From Cryptomeria japonica (lineage: Eukaryota; Streptophyta; Pinopsida; Cupressales; Cupressaceae): 64,000 nucleotides of DNA. Shown in pieces: positions 10,353 to 23,068 of the stretch (position 1 is its first letter; each line of letters begins with the position of its first letter). Both the position numbers and the translations under genes were made by a program. The notes under the pieces were generated by a model. That model did no database searches, was not told where the DNA came from, and saw only the letters and a list, made by a program, of their open reading frames with translations. The stretch is from NCBI RefSeq assembly GCF_030272615.1, contig NC_081415.1:627541240-627605239 (forward strand), written 5' to 3'.

Positions 10353-13300
10353 CTGAGGCAATAAAAAGAGGAAAAACTGAAAACCAAAGCACTAATAAAC
10401 TAATTCATTGAGAATTTCTTTGTCCAAAACAAACCTAGAAAATAATTAGTGGAATGTAACCACAAAAAAAAGCTTGGCATTCAAGGAATAAGACTCACTT
10501 GCACTAGAAGATGATGGTTCAGCTCCAGAAGTGGAGGACTCTTTACCACCATGTTGTTGGAGGGTGCGAAGATATTCAGCCCGTGAAGCCTCCATAACCG
10601 TGCGTTCAATTTCCTTCTCTGTTAGCTCCAAATCAGAGTAGAAGCGACCCTCAGCTAAAAGAGCCTGCCATTAAAAAACATAGATGTTATAAGGTCAATA
10701 TAGTGCCTCCAAATCATGAATATCAGGGCATAAGGAAGTTTGCTGCTGATTAAGAATGTCACCATCACATGTAAGTAATGTATGCAGAATAAACTGAAAC
10801 TCCCAACTTATTCAGTATACTCCATATTCATCATGACAAACAGGAAACTACTATTTCCAATATATAGAGCATTAATGCATATACTGTGGTGGTCTTTGAC
10901 AAAAGAAGTATTCCTAAGTTTTCCAGAGCGTTCTATCCATAGAAAGCCTGCAACAATATGAGCTTGAACTTCATCCTTCCCAAATTTGTAGGTGTAATGA
11001 TTGAGAGTGCTTCTGGGTTTAACTCTTCAGTAGTTTTTAGCATCAAACCAGATTCTGTAATGACGGATAACAGAGAGTGATATGGAAAGTTGAAGGATGC
11101 TAGAAACGACTACACAGTTGAATCTATAAGCACTCGATCACTATCATGGATTGTGGAAACACTCTCTTATTGTAGAAATAATATTATCAATATATAATCA
11201 GATTTGTCATATCCACGTCTTGAATCCATTAACAAATACACCAACAACACACATTATCTTGCTGAGAAAGCAAAAGGCAGCTGTTAATTGTATTTATCAG
11301 TGTTCCACGGCTGTTGGGGACGGGGATACAAAGGGCCTAAGTTTGGGGACAGTGGCAGGGTGGTGGTGCTGATATAGTTATACGTATACTTATAGTACTT
11401 GAAAAACTAGTTGTGAAAAGATGTACAACAGTATAAGAATTACATTTCAAATGAAACTGTAGGAAACTAGTAAAATTATAAAATACTAAATAGCAAAATT
11501 ATAAATACTAAATCTAAGTACGAAGATTCCTTGAATGCTAAATTGCTAAATGAAATTTGACAAATAAAATTGTCAAATTGGAGATTTCTATTATATCAAA
11601 AATATGAATATCTGATATCACAAAGTCTATAAAGATGATTACATGATGCATCATTACAATGAGTAGCAAATAGCAATAGCATTACAAAAGACAAAATGCC
11701 AAAATGTCAAAACTCCTTCAATCAGACTTCTCCAAGTTTTTTCTCCTCTTCAGCTTGCTGGAAAAAAAAAATCAGACTTAGAAATGTGAATGAAATCACT
11801 AAATTTGGTGGTTTTGTGTTGCATTGGGGTAAGGGGTGGGGCCCACGTCAAATTAGGGTCACCCCCTACCCCCAAAAATGGCTCATATTTAAAAAAAATT
11901 AAAAATTGAAATGCCTTCTACGTTGGGCAACGGGAGTTTTCGGGACATCTCCCCGCCCCTCAAGAGACTTTTGGGCGTCTCCCAAGCATTCTTGGAGAAG
12001 CACCGGTGGTGGTGGCGGGAGACGCCATGTCCCCATCTCCCAGTCTCAAAAATGTGACCTAAGTGGCGGGGGGGGGGGGGGGGGGGGTGGGGGGCGCATG
12101 TTTCCGTGGAACACTAGTTTTTATTGACCTCTCATTTCTTTAAGTGAATCAACTCCTTAATTTTCTTAGTTAAAGAAAGAATAATGTTTCTTCCATTGTG
12201 TTCTCTAATACAATCTTACCACAGAAAACAACACTCACAGAAATCATGCGATACCAAACCAATAAATTATAGAAAACATAGTAATGACACCTGGACTTAC
12301 AAGTCAATTTTTTATTTGAGGCTCAACAACGAAGCTCAGCAGTTCTGTTTTCACAATAAAAAGAACTGAATTTCATGAATTTTTATACTGCACATTTTTG
12401 GAGATACAAATACTAAGAGGAAGACTCGACCAAGTCAGTGACTTAACTATGCAGACCAGACAAGACTGAATCAAGGCTAGTGTCTTGGTAAATGCTTCCT
12501 AGTGTCACAACCATGTTAACAATATTTGCTAAGAATACGATGATCAGGTACAAATCAAAGTAAAAACCCACATGGCATGTATGCATACAAGTAAGAAAAT
12601 TTGCCAGGAATGACATTAGCAAGCGAGTCATAGCCAAAAAAAAGGTGCGTATCTCAAGCTAGCCCCTGCATATTTGAACCTTCTGTCGTTGAAGTACGTG
12701 TGTTTCTAAAGGTCAGGTCTCAACCCCCAACAAAAGACCCTACATAATTGCACTCTTTACTTCATAGGCTTCATGATGCATGAGTTCTCTGCTTGTAGCG
12801 TCCTCTTGGAACCAAATCAGATAAAACATTTGTGCAAAATTTGCGCCCATCCGTGTGTTTGTAAAGGTCAGGTCTCATGACACTACACCCCCCAACAAAA
12901 GACCCTACATAGTTGCACTCTTTACTTCGTAGGCTTCATGATGCATGAGTTCTCTGCTTGTAGCATCCTCTTGAAACCAAATCAGAGAAAACATTTGTGC
13001 ACAACAATGTTGACTGTATTAAAAGGTCTCAGTTCTACTTAAACCTCTTCTTGGACTTTTTTTCCTGCTATTGTGTAAACTGGTAAAAAGTGATATCAGA
13101 TTTTCTTTTAAAAAAAAACAAATTAGCATACATGAGATTTACATACATGGATCTGGATGATGCATATAGACTATTTACTTGTAATGTCCCCTTATAATTA
13201 AATCAAATAGAATGTTGGTATGGATTTGGGATTTACCCACACAGGCCTGTATAGTCCCATATTGAAATATGGATGCTAAATGTTTAAATCTCAGCATGCC

Positions 13301-16300
13301 CATTAATCTCTCCTAGTTGAAAAGTGTGCACATTCAAGCTCTATTTTAGAGGAAAAATTGGTGACCCTTCTACAATATTGCATAGTTTATATACACTCAA
13401 CTTGGTTCAATTGGTGGACTAGTGAGGACATCAAATGGCTGCCGCCAAGAATTGCCTTAAACAACATGGTTGTCATGATTCATTTCTATTGAAATTATTA
13501 AATTATGAATAATTATAATAATTGAAGATAATTATAATTATAAAATAGAAGATAATTATAAAATTATTTATTACTTAATTAACTAGATTATAAAATTATT
13601 TATTACTTAATTAACTAGATGCAAATAATAATTGAAGATAATATATAATGGTAATAATAATAAATAATCTCCGGGTTAATCAGGTTTTGAAGAGGGCAAA
13701 TGGAGGTTGAATGGAAAAGGCCCAGGGAGGGGTGGATCAAGGTGAATTTTGATGGGGCTGCGAAAGTAAGGGTCCCTCGGGGGCAGGATATGTGGCAAGG
13801 GACTGGAATGGAAATATTTTACCAATAGGTGCTACGAGGTTGGCGGAGGTACAAACAATGAAGCCGAAGCTCATGCTACTCTGTTAGCGGTCAAAATGGC
13901 AGATCAATTAGCAGTTTCCAATCTCCATCTCGAAGGCGACTCTCAAATAGTAGTCAATGCCATTATCAAAGGTGAATCAATTTCATGGAAAATAAATAAA
14001 TACATTAAATTAATTCAAAAAATTCTTGTTACTCACACCTTGAGAGGGGGAAACAATGTGGTGAACAAGATGTCCATTGTGGCAGTGGATTTAAATGCAG
14101 ATCAAATGGGGGGGATATGGAAAGATCTCTGAGGCATTAGCCCTAATGATTAATTAATGGTGAGATGGGATGGCCGATGAGAAAAAGAGATTGTACGCCA
14201 CCAAATTTTGATGGTAATTATGGTAAGTGTTGGATTTAATGTGAAGTGTCAAACGCCGTTATTTATGGCCATGGTGGCATTCCATTCATCTTGTAGAAAA
14301 ACTTGGAGTGAGTTTGGTAACAGGAGGGAGACAGGTGGTCGTGGTGTTTGCAGTATGGAGGCGAACTTTTCACTGGTGACCTCACCAAGCAACAGCTGGT
14401 TTTCATGGGAAGTGTCAGAGAAGCGGATGCATAGTATTTTTAACTATGAAGAGCCCATTTTCTTTCAGATTATGGATATCCTCCTAGGAGAAGAGTTTAT
14501 GAGCGTTGCACACCGTTATCAAACCAACGCAGACATTGTGTCCATGGTCATGGCATGGTGACTTGAATTGGGCAACGAAGAGGATGTTTGTTGGGTGTTG
14601 CAGAATTGTGTCGAGGGGTGGTTGTATGGGATGCACGGTTTGTTGGCAATGTCAATACCTGGGATCAGATTTCTGCAAATAATGGGGAGTGGGTGCAAAT
14701 TGGGAACTTGGAACCTCCCATGCATCCATTCATCAAGTGGAGTGCCACCTCCAACAAGAATGAGAGGCAAGCCGAGGCTCAAATTTGATAGGACACGTTC
14801 AAATTTCTGAAGGAAAAAGAGGTGGAAAGGAACGAGGGCTCAGGTAGTGTGGAGTGGACCAAGAAGAAACATTTGCAATTCTCCTTGGAGGATCACTGGG
14901 TGAACGGGCCTCTGAAGCCAGGAAGAAAGAAGAAGCGAGCCAACTTCTGGTTAAATTTTGTTTAAATTTTGCTTTGTATTCATAAAACGGACTGAATTTT
15001 GTCTTTAGTATTTGTATTTAGATTTCCATGGCTATGGCCAAATTTTGTATATGGTGTATACTAGGTTGTTGGGGTGCTGTAAATATTGTCTAGTTCATGT
15101 AATTGGATGTATTAGGGCTCATGAGTGAATGGTTGGATTTTTCATGGCAGGCTCGTTTAACTATTTTGATGTACCTTCTATAATTTCTATCAATAAAATA
15201 ATTATCTATTACCAATCAAAAACTATTAATAACAAATTAATGACTACAAAACAACAAATTATTTAAAAATAACAAATAGTAATAAAATATAATTAACTAT
15301 TAAAATAAATTGATAATATCTAAAGATTATCTTAATCATTTAAAATAAAAATATAAAACAAAACAAAACAAAATTAAAATAAAGATTTTTGACAAACTAA
15401 TATTAATTTTAGATGGATTACTAAGTGGGTAGCATTTAATATCAATTTTGATTTTGTTCATTTAGATTTATTCTCATATGGGAGACATTAAAAAAGAGTA
15501 CTCTTTATTCCTCTACTAGTGTTTTAAAAAATATCTTGATTTAAAATTAATATTTTTATTTTACACATTATCCTAAAGAATATTTTTTAAATTATTTTTA
15601 TTTTAACATTATCCTAAATAATATTATGAAATTAAATACTAAAACAAAAGAAATAAATAAATAATATTTAATTAATTATCTTCTTTTCTATTTGTCTTGA
15701 AAATTATTTTAAAATTTAAAAACAGCGATTTAAAACAAAAATTAATAATCAAATGAAAGCAATAAGGAAAATTATAGATAAATGGGAAACAAATGAGAAA
15801 TAAATAGATGAAATACCAAAGTGAAGATCAAGAACAATTGAGCATGTTTGTAGACTAGCATTTTGAGTGAGTGAAATTACTCCTATTAATATTAGTTTTA
15901 AAAAAAAGATTACTTTTGTTGAGTTTGAAAGTTGAATTGGCATGAAATTTAACTGTATTTTTCCTTTCATCAATCTATGTAAGTAAAAATTTAAATCTAT
16001 TTTATTAGAATTAATTAAATAAAATAAAAACTATGTGAGTTATTCATATAAAAAGCTCAAATTTTAGATCTTTTCATTTATCATGATAGTGAATCAAAAA
16101 ACATAGCCCTACATATAGATCCAATTTCTTCTCTAAATGATTATTTCGCATAACTTACTTCGCAAAAGATTGAACTCTCTAAGAATATATTATTTTAGCA
16201 GATCTATATACCACAACAATGTGTACAATAACTTAACTAGAATATCCAGAATTTCCTAACCAAAACTAGGTTCTGCATCCAAAAAAAATGAAAGGTATAA

Positions 16301-19300
16301 CTATGTTCTGCATCCAAGAAAAATTAAAGGTAACTAGGTTCTGCATCCATGATTTAATCATTTATGCTTAGTTGATGTTCAATTTATTAAATGTGCCTCA
16401 CAAGTTCACTATTGATTGTCAGAAAACTTACATTCTCGATTTGTTGGTCCTGTTGCGCTTTTAAAGCAGCCTTCACCTGATCCTTATCTATATTTGCCTG
16501 AAGAGTTAATAGGAAAACATACACCAACATGTTTATATGAGTGGAAAAGACATCAGATAAATTAATAGAGCATGAGGCATCTTTAATTGCAATGAAATAA
16601 AATAACCAGTTTCCCTGAATTGAAGTTCAAAAATAACATAAGCCAAGAAGAAAGCACACACCCCTTGAAGGCTGCTAAACCCAAGGCCTGCACCAATTGC
16701 TAATCGATGTGGATCAACAAGAGAATTGTAGTGATTACCACGGTGATAACTAAGGCGAATAGGAGGTGAATCTGTATTGTAAGACCCATGAAATATATTG
16801 ATAGGCTCTGCTAAACATTAAAGTTTAAAACTGTTAGAACCATGGTAAGGGAAGATAATCTAACATTGTCACGTACAGCTCAAACATCTCATACCTATAC
16901 TGTATATATAAATATGAATAGGGCGATTGTACATTTCTGACATTGCCTGGATTTCCATATTGTTTCCATAGACCTGTTTTATCAATCATTACATCAACGG
17001 TCATTTATATGCATGAAGAAATGTTGCAATTCACAAAGCCTTCCTGTATCAACAAAATATAGGACATCCCTTCAAATATCAAGAGAATGAAAGATAAATG
17101 AATGTAGACCAAAGAAAATACACCACTTGCAAATATGTACACAATCAACTTACAAATCAAACATTTCCAAAAAAAAACAATTTATCCATCCTGCAGTGGA
17201 TGCATGCTAAACAGTAGGCACTCTTACTCATAGTATTGAGACTATGTGAGTCAATCAGACTTGCAGAATCCTGAGACAAGTGGACTGCAATAAATTTTAC
17301 CAGTTTGAATTGGCATAAATTCATAAGTTAAATCTACATGCTTAAAACACTAACCATTTTCATTTAACTTTTCTACTTTTGAATAGATGCATCTGCCACT
17401 GTGTTTACAGCAGACAAAATATAAAAATTATGTAAGATCGTTAATAGTTTTTTCAACTTGTGCATACACTAAATATTTGTATCAAATATTTTTCTTTGAT
17501 CCTTTAAGATAGTAATAATAACGGGGTGAATTTAATCGATCAAAAAAAATAATAATAAGGGGGCATATTTGATGGTTCATAGCAATATGTATATCACATT
17601 AAAGGAAAACCTTTGGGCATACCATTGAATTTCTAGAGGATTATAGTTATATATCTTGTCTATGATGTTTCCTTTAATATCGATGACCCTAACATTTGAA
17701 AGGCAATGTTGAATGGATAAATATCATGAAAAATCAACTTGATAGGTAGGGTCAAATATAAAATTTAACCCATCTTTAAGCACTAACTCTTCATTTGAGC
17801 ATTGCATCATGTATGTGGATGTGAATTTGAATGTTACCTTGCAACTGCTATTCCATAAATATTAATTTGAGACATTTTCAATTTGCAACTTTGATTTGAC
17901 AAAGTTCAAATGCTTTGAAGCTCCTTCCCAGTTTTCATTTATTTCATGATCGACAACAATCTTTTCTGAAAATGCAAAAGAATCAATCCATTTAATGAAA
18001 TACATGTTAACATTTACGACATCTTAATTTGCAAACTCAATCTAAGATTTTACTGCACTTTTTTGCCCAGTCTGAGTCAGAGTATTAATAGCATGTGCTC
18101 ACTGATAACTTGGAAATGTTGTTCACTGTCCAATATGAATTGTTTCAGGCCAGAAAAAAAAATTGTATTTCCAAAGATGCAATGTTTTTATCCATATTTC
18201 CCAAATGATAAAGACAACGGTACAACACCAAACAATCGAAGTGTTACTTATGGCCAAAGGCATAGACAAAATTAACGAAGCTATAAGGAAAATTGCTCCA
18301 AACTATATAATCAAATATAGCAGAAAGAGCAAATAAAGTGCGACTTGGTGACCTGCAGCATGGATTTTTATCAAACAAATCCACACACTGTCCAAAAAAT
18401 AAGTGAATTGCAAATTTTCAGGAATTGTAATTTAATTGTGAGTTTGATAAAAATAAAATCGTGCCCCAGAATGCATTGTAAATTCTGTTCTTTTTCATTC
18501 CTAAGGTTCACTTTTGCATCCAAATTTTGTTTTTTGGGAGTAGATTCAGTTGATGATTTAAAGTTTAATGAAGCAATATCACACGTATCAAATCCAATCA
18601 ATCAAGCTTTTCAGGGTGAGGATTACAATATTTTTTATTTTTTATGGTTTTCAATTATAGTTAGTGAATTTTTCAATTTCTAGATTATGCTAAACCTAAT
18701 CCTAAACACTAAATTTTTTAGGGTTAAGAATTTTATTTAAATTTTCAGTATGTACTATGCTCTAACCCTAACCCTAGTGGTTGTTTTTGCCTTCATTTTG
18801 CAGGTTTTTGGTCATTGTGCCTCAAAAACTGGCTTTACATGCATATATGACACAATTGTCCCTATAACAAAATCATACAATTTTTGAGGCTTTCATAGCT
18901 ATGGAAGTATTTATCGCTTCAAATGTCATTTGGCAAAGGTGCCAACGCATTATGTTTGTACAATTTGTCAAGAATGCAAACCAACAAGCACAAGATCCAA
19001 GATCTAGGTGACAGAAACAAATCACACTAGCTAAAAGCAAAAGGGCAATGTTTATATGATTTGCCAAGAATGTAAACCAATGAGCACAAGATCCAAGATC
19101 TACGAGATGCAAACAGATATAATAACTATCCAAATATAAAGCACGTGAAAAGAATTACAATAATCAAAAGAGTCATTAACTCAACCAAGACAAAGGCAGC
19201 ACCAAACTGTCATCAATCAAAGATTGATTAAGCAATGGTAGCATTTTGTGACCGCAAATAAGTTATCATAATTGAATTTTTTTACTTAACATACCTAGGT

Positions 19301-21132
19301 AAGCTTATCCTAGACGCATAATATGCAATAAAGTAGACAACTAAACACAAGAAATGAAATAATGCACCATCACCCACCATAAGGTGTATACATGTTAGAT
19401 ACTCATGTAGAAAATATCCTCTTCCAAAAGAAGAGAAAAAGAGAAAGACCCCTATAAAAGAAAGTAAAACTCCCTCCTTTGCCTACCAAAAGCGAGAGAA
19501 AATGGAATGCCCTCCTAAAAACCCTGTAAAATAAGGCACATGTATGCCTACACAACTAAAAGAGAATTTGCATTCAAATAGTCACATGGTGAGTGTTGTA
19601 GTAGATCCTTGTACATTGAATATCCACCTTCCTTAAGGAAGCAAAAAAAAAGCTAAGATGCAAACTTGTTGAATTCCCCCTTTAGGTGGATTAGAGGAAT
19701 GAGAATGGTCTCTAGAATCTACTCACATATCTCTATATCGATACTAAGAGATGTCAAGCTCTTATTAAGTTTCCTAGGCCTAACTGAAGAAAATAACATC
19801 TCAAAAACATGTGGAAATAGAAATAGAATAGATAACAAAAATGGCAGTGGTCAAATTTCTCCAAGTCAATGATGAACTATGACAAGTGCTAATCAATCAA
19901 ATCAAGTATAATATATGGATACGATAACCAAATAGGAATGGCTCTCAACATAAGCATGAAATATAAACCAATAAGAATCATGTAGACCTACAAAAGGTGT
20001 CAATGATGACAAAGTTGAATCAGTGGACTCGAGAATGATTGTAAGTTTATCATTATAAGAGTATGTAGAGATAGAGAAAGAATATTGCCAAAATTTGCCC
20101 TCATTAGAAATCAAGGAAATGCAATTCCATGTGAATCGTCATCAAAGAGGATATAAATGTCTAATAGTGTTGTTAAGATCTCAATGATAAAATTAAATGA
20201 CTAATAAGTAGTCATCCCAAAGAGATAGATCTAGAAAATGAGGATCATGCTAAATAGAATCATGCAAAAGAGCGAGTGCTAAAGAAAATTTCTTCAAAAA
20301 ACTGCACAAAATCATTGTAGAAAGATGGAACAAAATGGCCACTCTATTGCATCTTCTTCTTTTAGCATTAAGTCCCAAATATCCTTTCTATGATAACAAG
20401 AGTTGCACCATATAAAGATCTTGAAGTTGCTCAAGCATACAAGGGAGCACTTCGTAGATTCTTCATTGACAATGACGTGCAAGATGCAGGGAGGGTTGAG
20501 TTCATGGATTTTGCATGTTCCAATGACTGTGGTCTTGATCTCTTTTGAGACAAGTATATGGTCAATGCTCGTAGTTGGTGGTATTTCCATGGCAAAACAT
20601 ACAAGCACCTAGATCTTGCAATCAAAGTTTTATCACAAGTTTGCTTTTAAGTCTCTAATTTTGTCTTAAATAGATTGCTAGTACATGTGCATCCGAGAGG
20701 AATTGAAGCACATATTCCTTCATCCACTCAATAAAACACAATAGACCAAACTCAAAAATGACATTGGACTTGGTGTATGTGCATTCAAACTTGCAGCTCC
20801 TTACACACAAATAAAGTGGCTACAAAGAAGGGCGAACAAGGAAGTGGGATAACAAACCAAAGCGTATTGACTTGAATGCTTCCACTTCCCACTTTGTTGC
20901 ACTTGATGTTAATGATGACTATAAGCTATCTAATGAATATGAGAAGCTAGTGGCAATGCTAGTTGTAGTGGTTGTGCTAGTGCCAATAGCACTATTTGTG
21001 GTTCTTCTAATTTAACACAGCATAGATCATCTAATATGAATAATGATGATTTTTTTGATGACCCATATGATATTTGATCAATGATGGCTGATTGTTGACA
21101 CTTGAAGTTATTAATTTTTAAGTTTAAAGTTT

Positions 21133-21182
<50 letters not shown>

Positions 21183-23032
21183 TGTTCCACGGGCATTGGG
21201 GATGGGGGGACGCGTTTCCGAGACAGGGGGACCAAGGGCCTAAGTTTGGGGACGGCGGCGGGGGGTGGCGGGGTGGTGGTGCTGATATAGTTATACATAC
21301 ACATATAGTACTTGAAAAAATAGTTTTGAAAAGATGTATGACAGTATTACAGTATAAGAATTACATTTTCAAATGAGACTATAGGAAATTTGAAATATTA
21401 AATCTAAATACCAATTACCAAGATTTCTAAGTTGTGTTGTTGTATGGAGCCTAATCAAACTCAGAGGTTAGATTTTCCCTAATTCTATCGGTGCGGTTTC
21501 CCCCTATATTTTTCAATAGAGGTTTGGGGGCAGCACCCCCAAGTTGGGGTCAAGGGGCATCGCCCCTTGCAGGATCAAGGGGAAGCGCCCCTTGCGATAC
21601 AGGGCGGGGTCGAGGGGCAGCGCCCTGTTAGTTTTCATGATCAGATTATCCACAATAAACAGAAAACTAAAGTTGCACAGTAAAGCATACAAATAGAGGA
21701 TGACACAACACAAGACTACCCTGGGAAAACCTCCCTCTTGGAGGAAAAACCCAACAACAAATCAGATCTAGATCCTTTTATTAATTGTAGAATACAATGG
21801 CAATAAAGATCAGATTACTTATCTGATATAACTGTCAACCTAGGGCAGAATTAGAGTTACAGTCGTAACCCAGCTAGGGCACAATGTAACAGCAGAAGAT
21901 AGCAGACTTATCTCTTTCTTATATAAGAATATCATCAGCATACAGCTTCCAGCTCTTCGTAGTTCTTCACTGAAGATTGCAGACCTAATGATGTTTGTAG
22001 ACCTTCAAGAGGAACTCGCTATCCTCTTCATTGTATTCACTGTCCAAGATCGCATGTATGGCAAATGCTGATGGCAGAAGTAATTCGCTGATTCCTTGAT
22101 CAGAATTCGCATTGACCTTTTATTGTAGAGCACAGGGTCTTCACATTGATTGTCTAATATTCGGATTGCTTGATTGCATTCTCGACTAGTGATATGCTTG
22201 TGCATATATACAAGAGGTGAGCCCTATCTTGGGTCGGCCCAATCCATCCTTGGGGCCAACACTATATTATTAGTTCCACACGCCACCATAAGCATGGGAC
22301 CTAAACAATATAGTTTCCATGTTACAAGAGCCCACGCTACATAGAGATGTGCTAAAATAAGATATAGGACCACACGTTTGGAGAAGGAATGCGTCCTTTT
22401 AATAATACAATCATTTGGGCCCAGCCCATCATAAATGATCAATATATAAGACTATACGCCACAAAATGTGTGTGCTGGAGATAGGTCCACACGTTGGACC
22501 TAGAGATGCACCCCTTTACATGTTAGGTCCAGCCCTTAATGGTTTTACACATTACATATAAATACAATAGATAGGGCCCTGCCCTATAAGGATTCGGATG
22601 ATGCCTTAATGCAATCCGAATCCTATTTATTTTCCTAACCTAGTTACAAAATCAACACGCCCCGCGAGGCCAAAAATACTTTTATTATTTTCTAAAGGCG
22701 TCGAGTGTTATTTTTCTATTGGCCCACGTCCTATTAGAGTCACTTTTTTTAAAAAAATTAATTTTAAACATTGCATATACGTGGGGGCGACAGGAGACGT
22801 CTGGGCGTCTCCCCATCCCTTGAGAGACATCTACAAATCTCTCGAAGGACATGGAGACGTCTCGGCGTCTCGGCGGCGCTTGGGTGGCGGTGGCGGGACG
22901 GCGAGGGATGTCGCATCCCCGTCCCCTATCCTCGAGACGTTTCTTACGGGGAGACGTGGCCCAAAGGGGGGGGGACGCGTCCCCGTGGAACACTGATATA
23001 TATTAATGGTGTATTTTGCTATGTACATAGAT

Positions 23033-23068
<36 letters not shown>

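Larger units (their letters stand above)
21180..22995. mobile_element. hAT-type element, copy 2 (1,816 bp, with nested insert)
   Basis: Perfect terminal repeats CAGTGTTCCACGG and CCGTGGAACACTG, flanked on both sides by ATATATAT (8 bp, but inside a microsatellite, so weak on its own). The left part (to about 21430) and right part (from about 22700) align with copy 1, including TGGTGGTGCTGATATAGTTA and GGCGTCTCCC-type subterminal words. The middle is a later insertion. It lies in intron 3. Confidence 0.85.
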
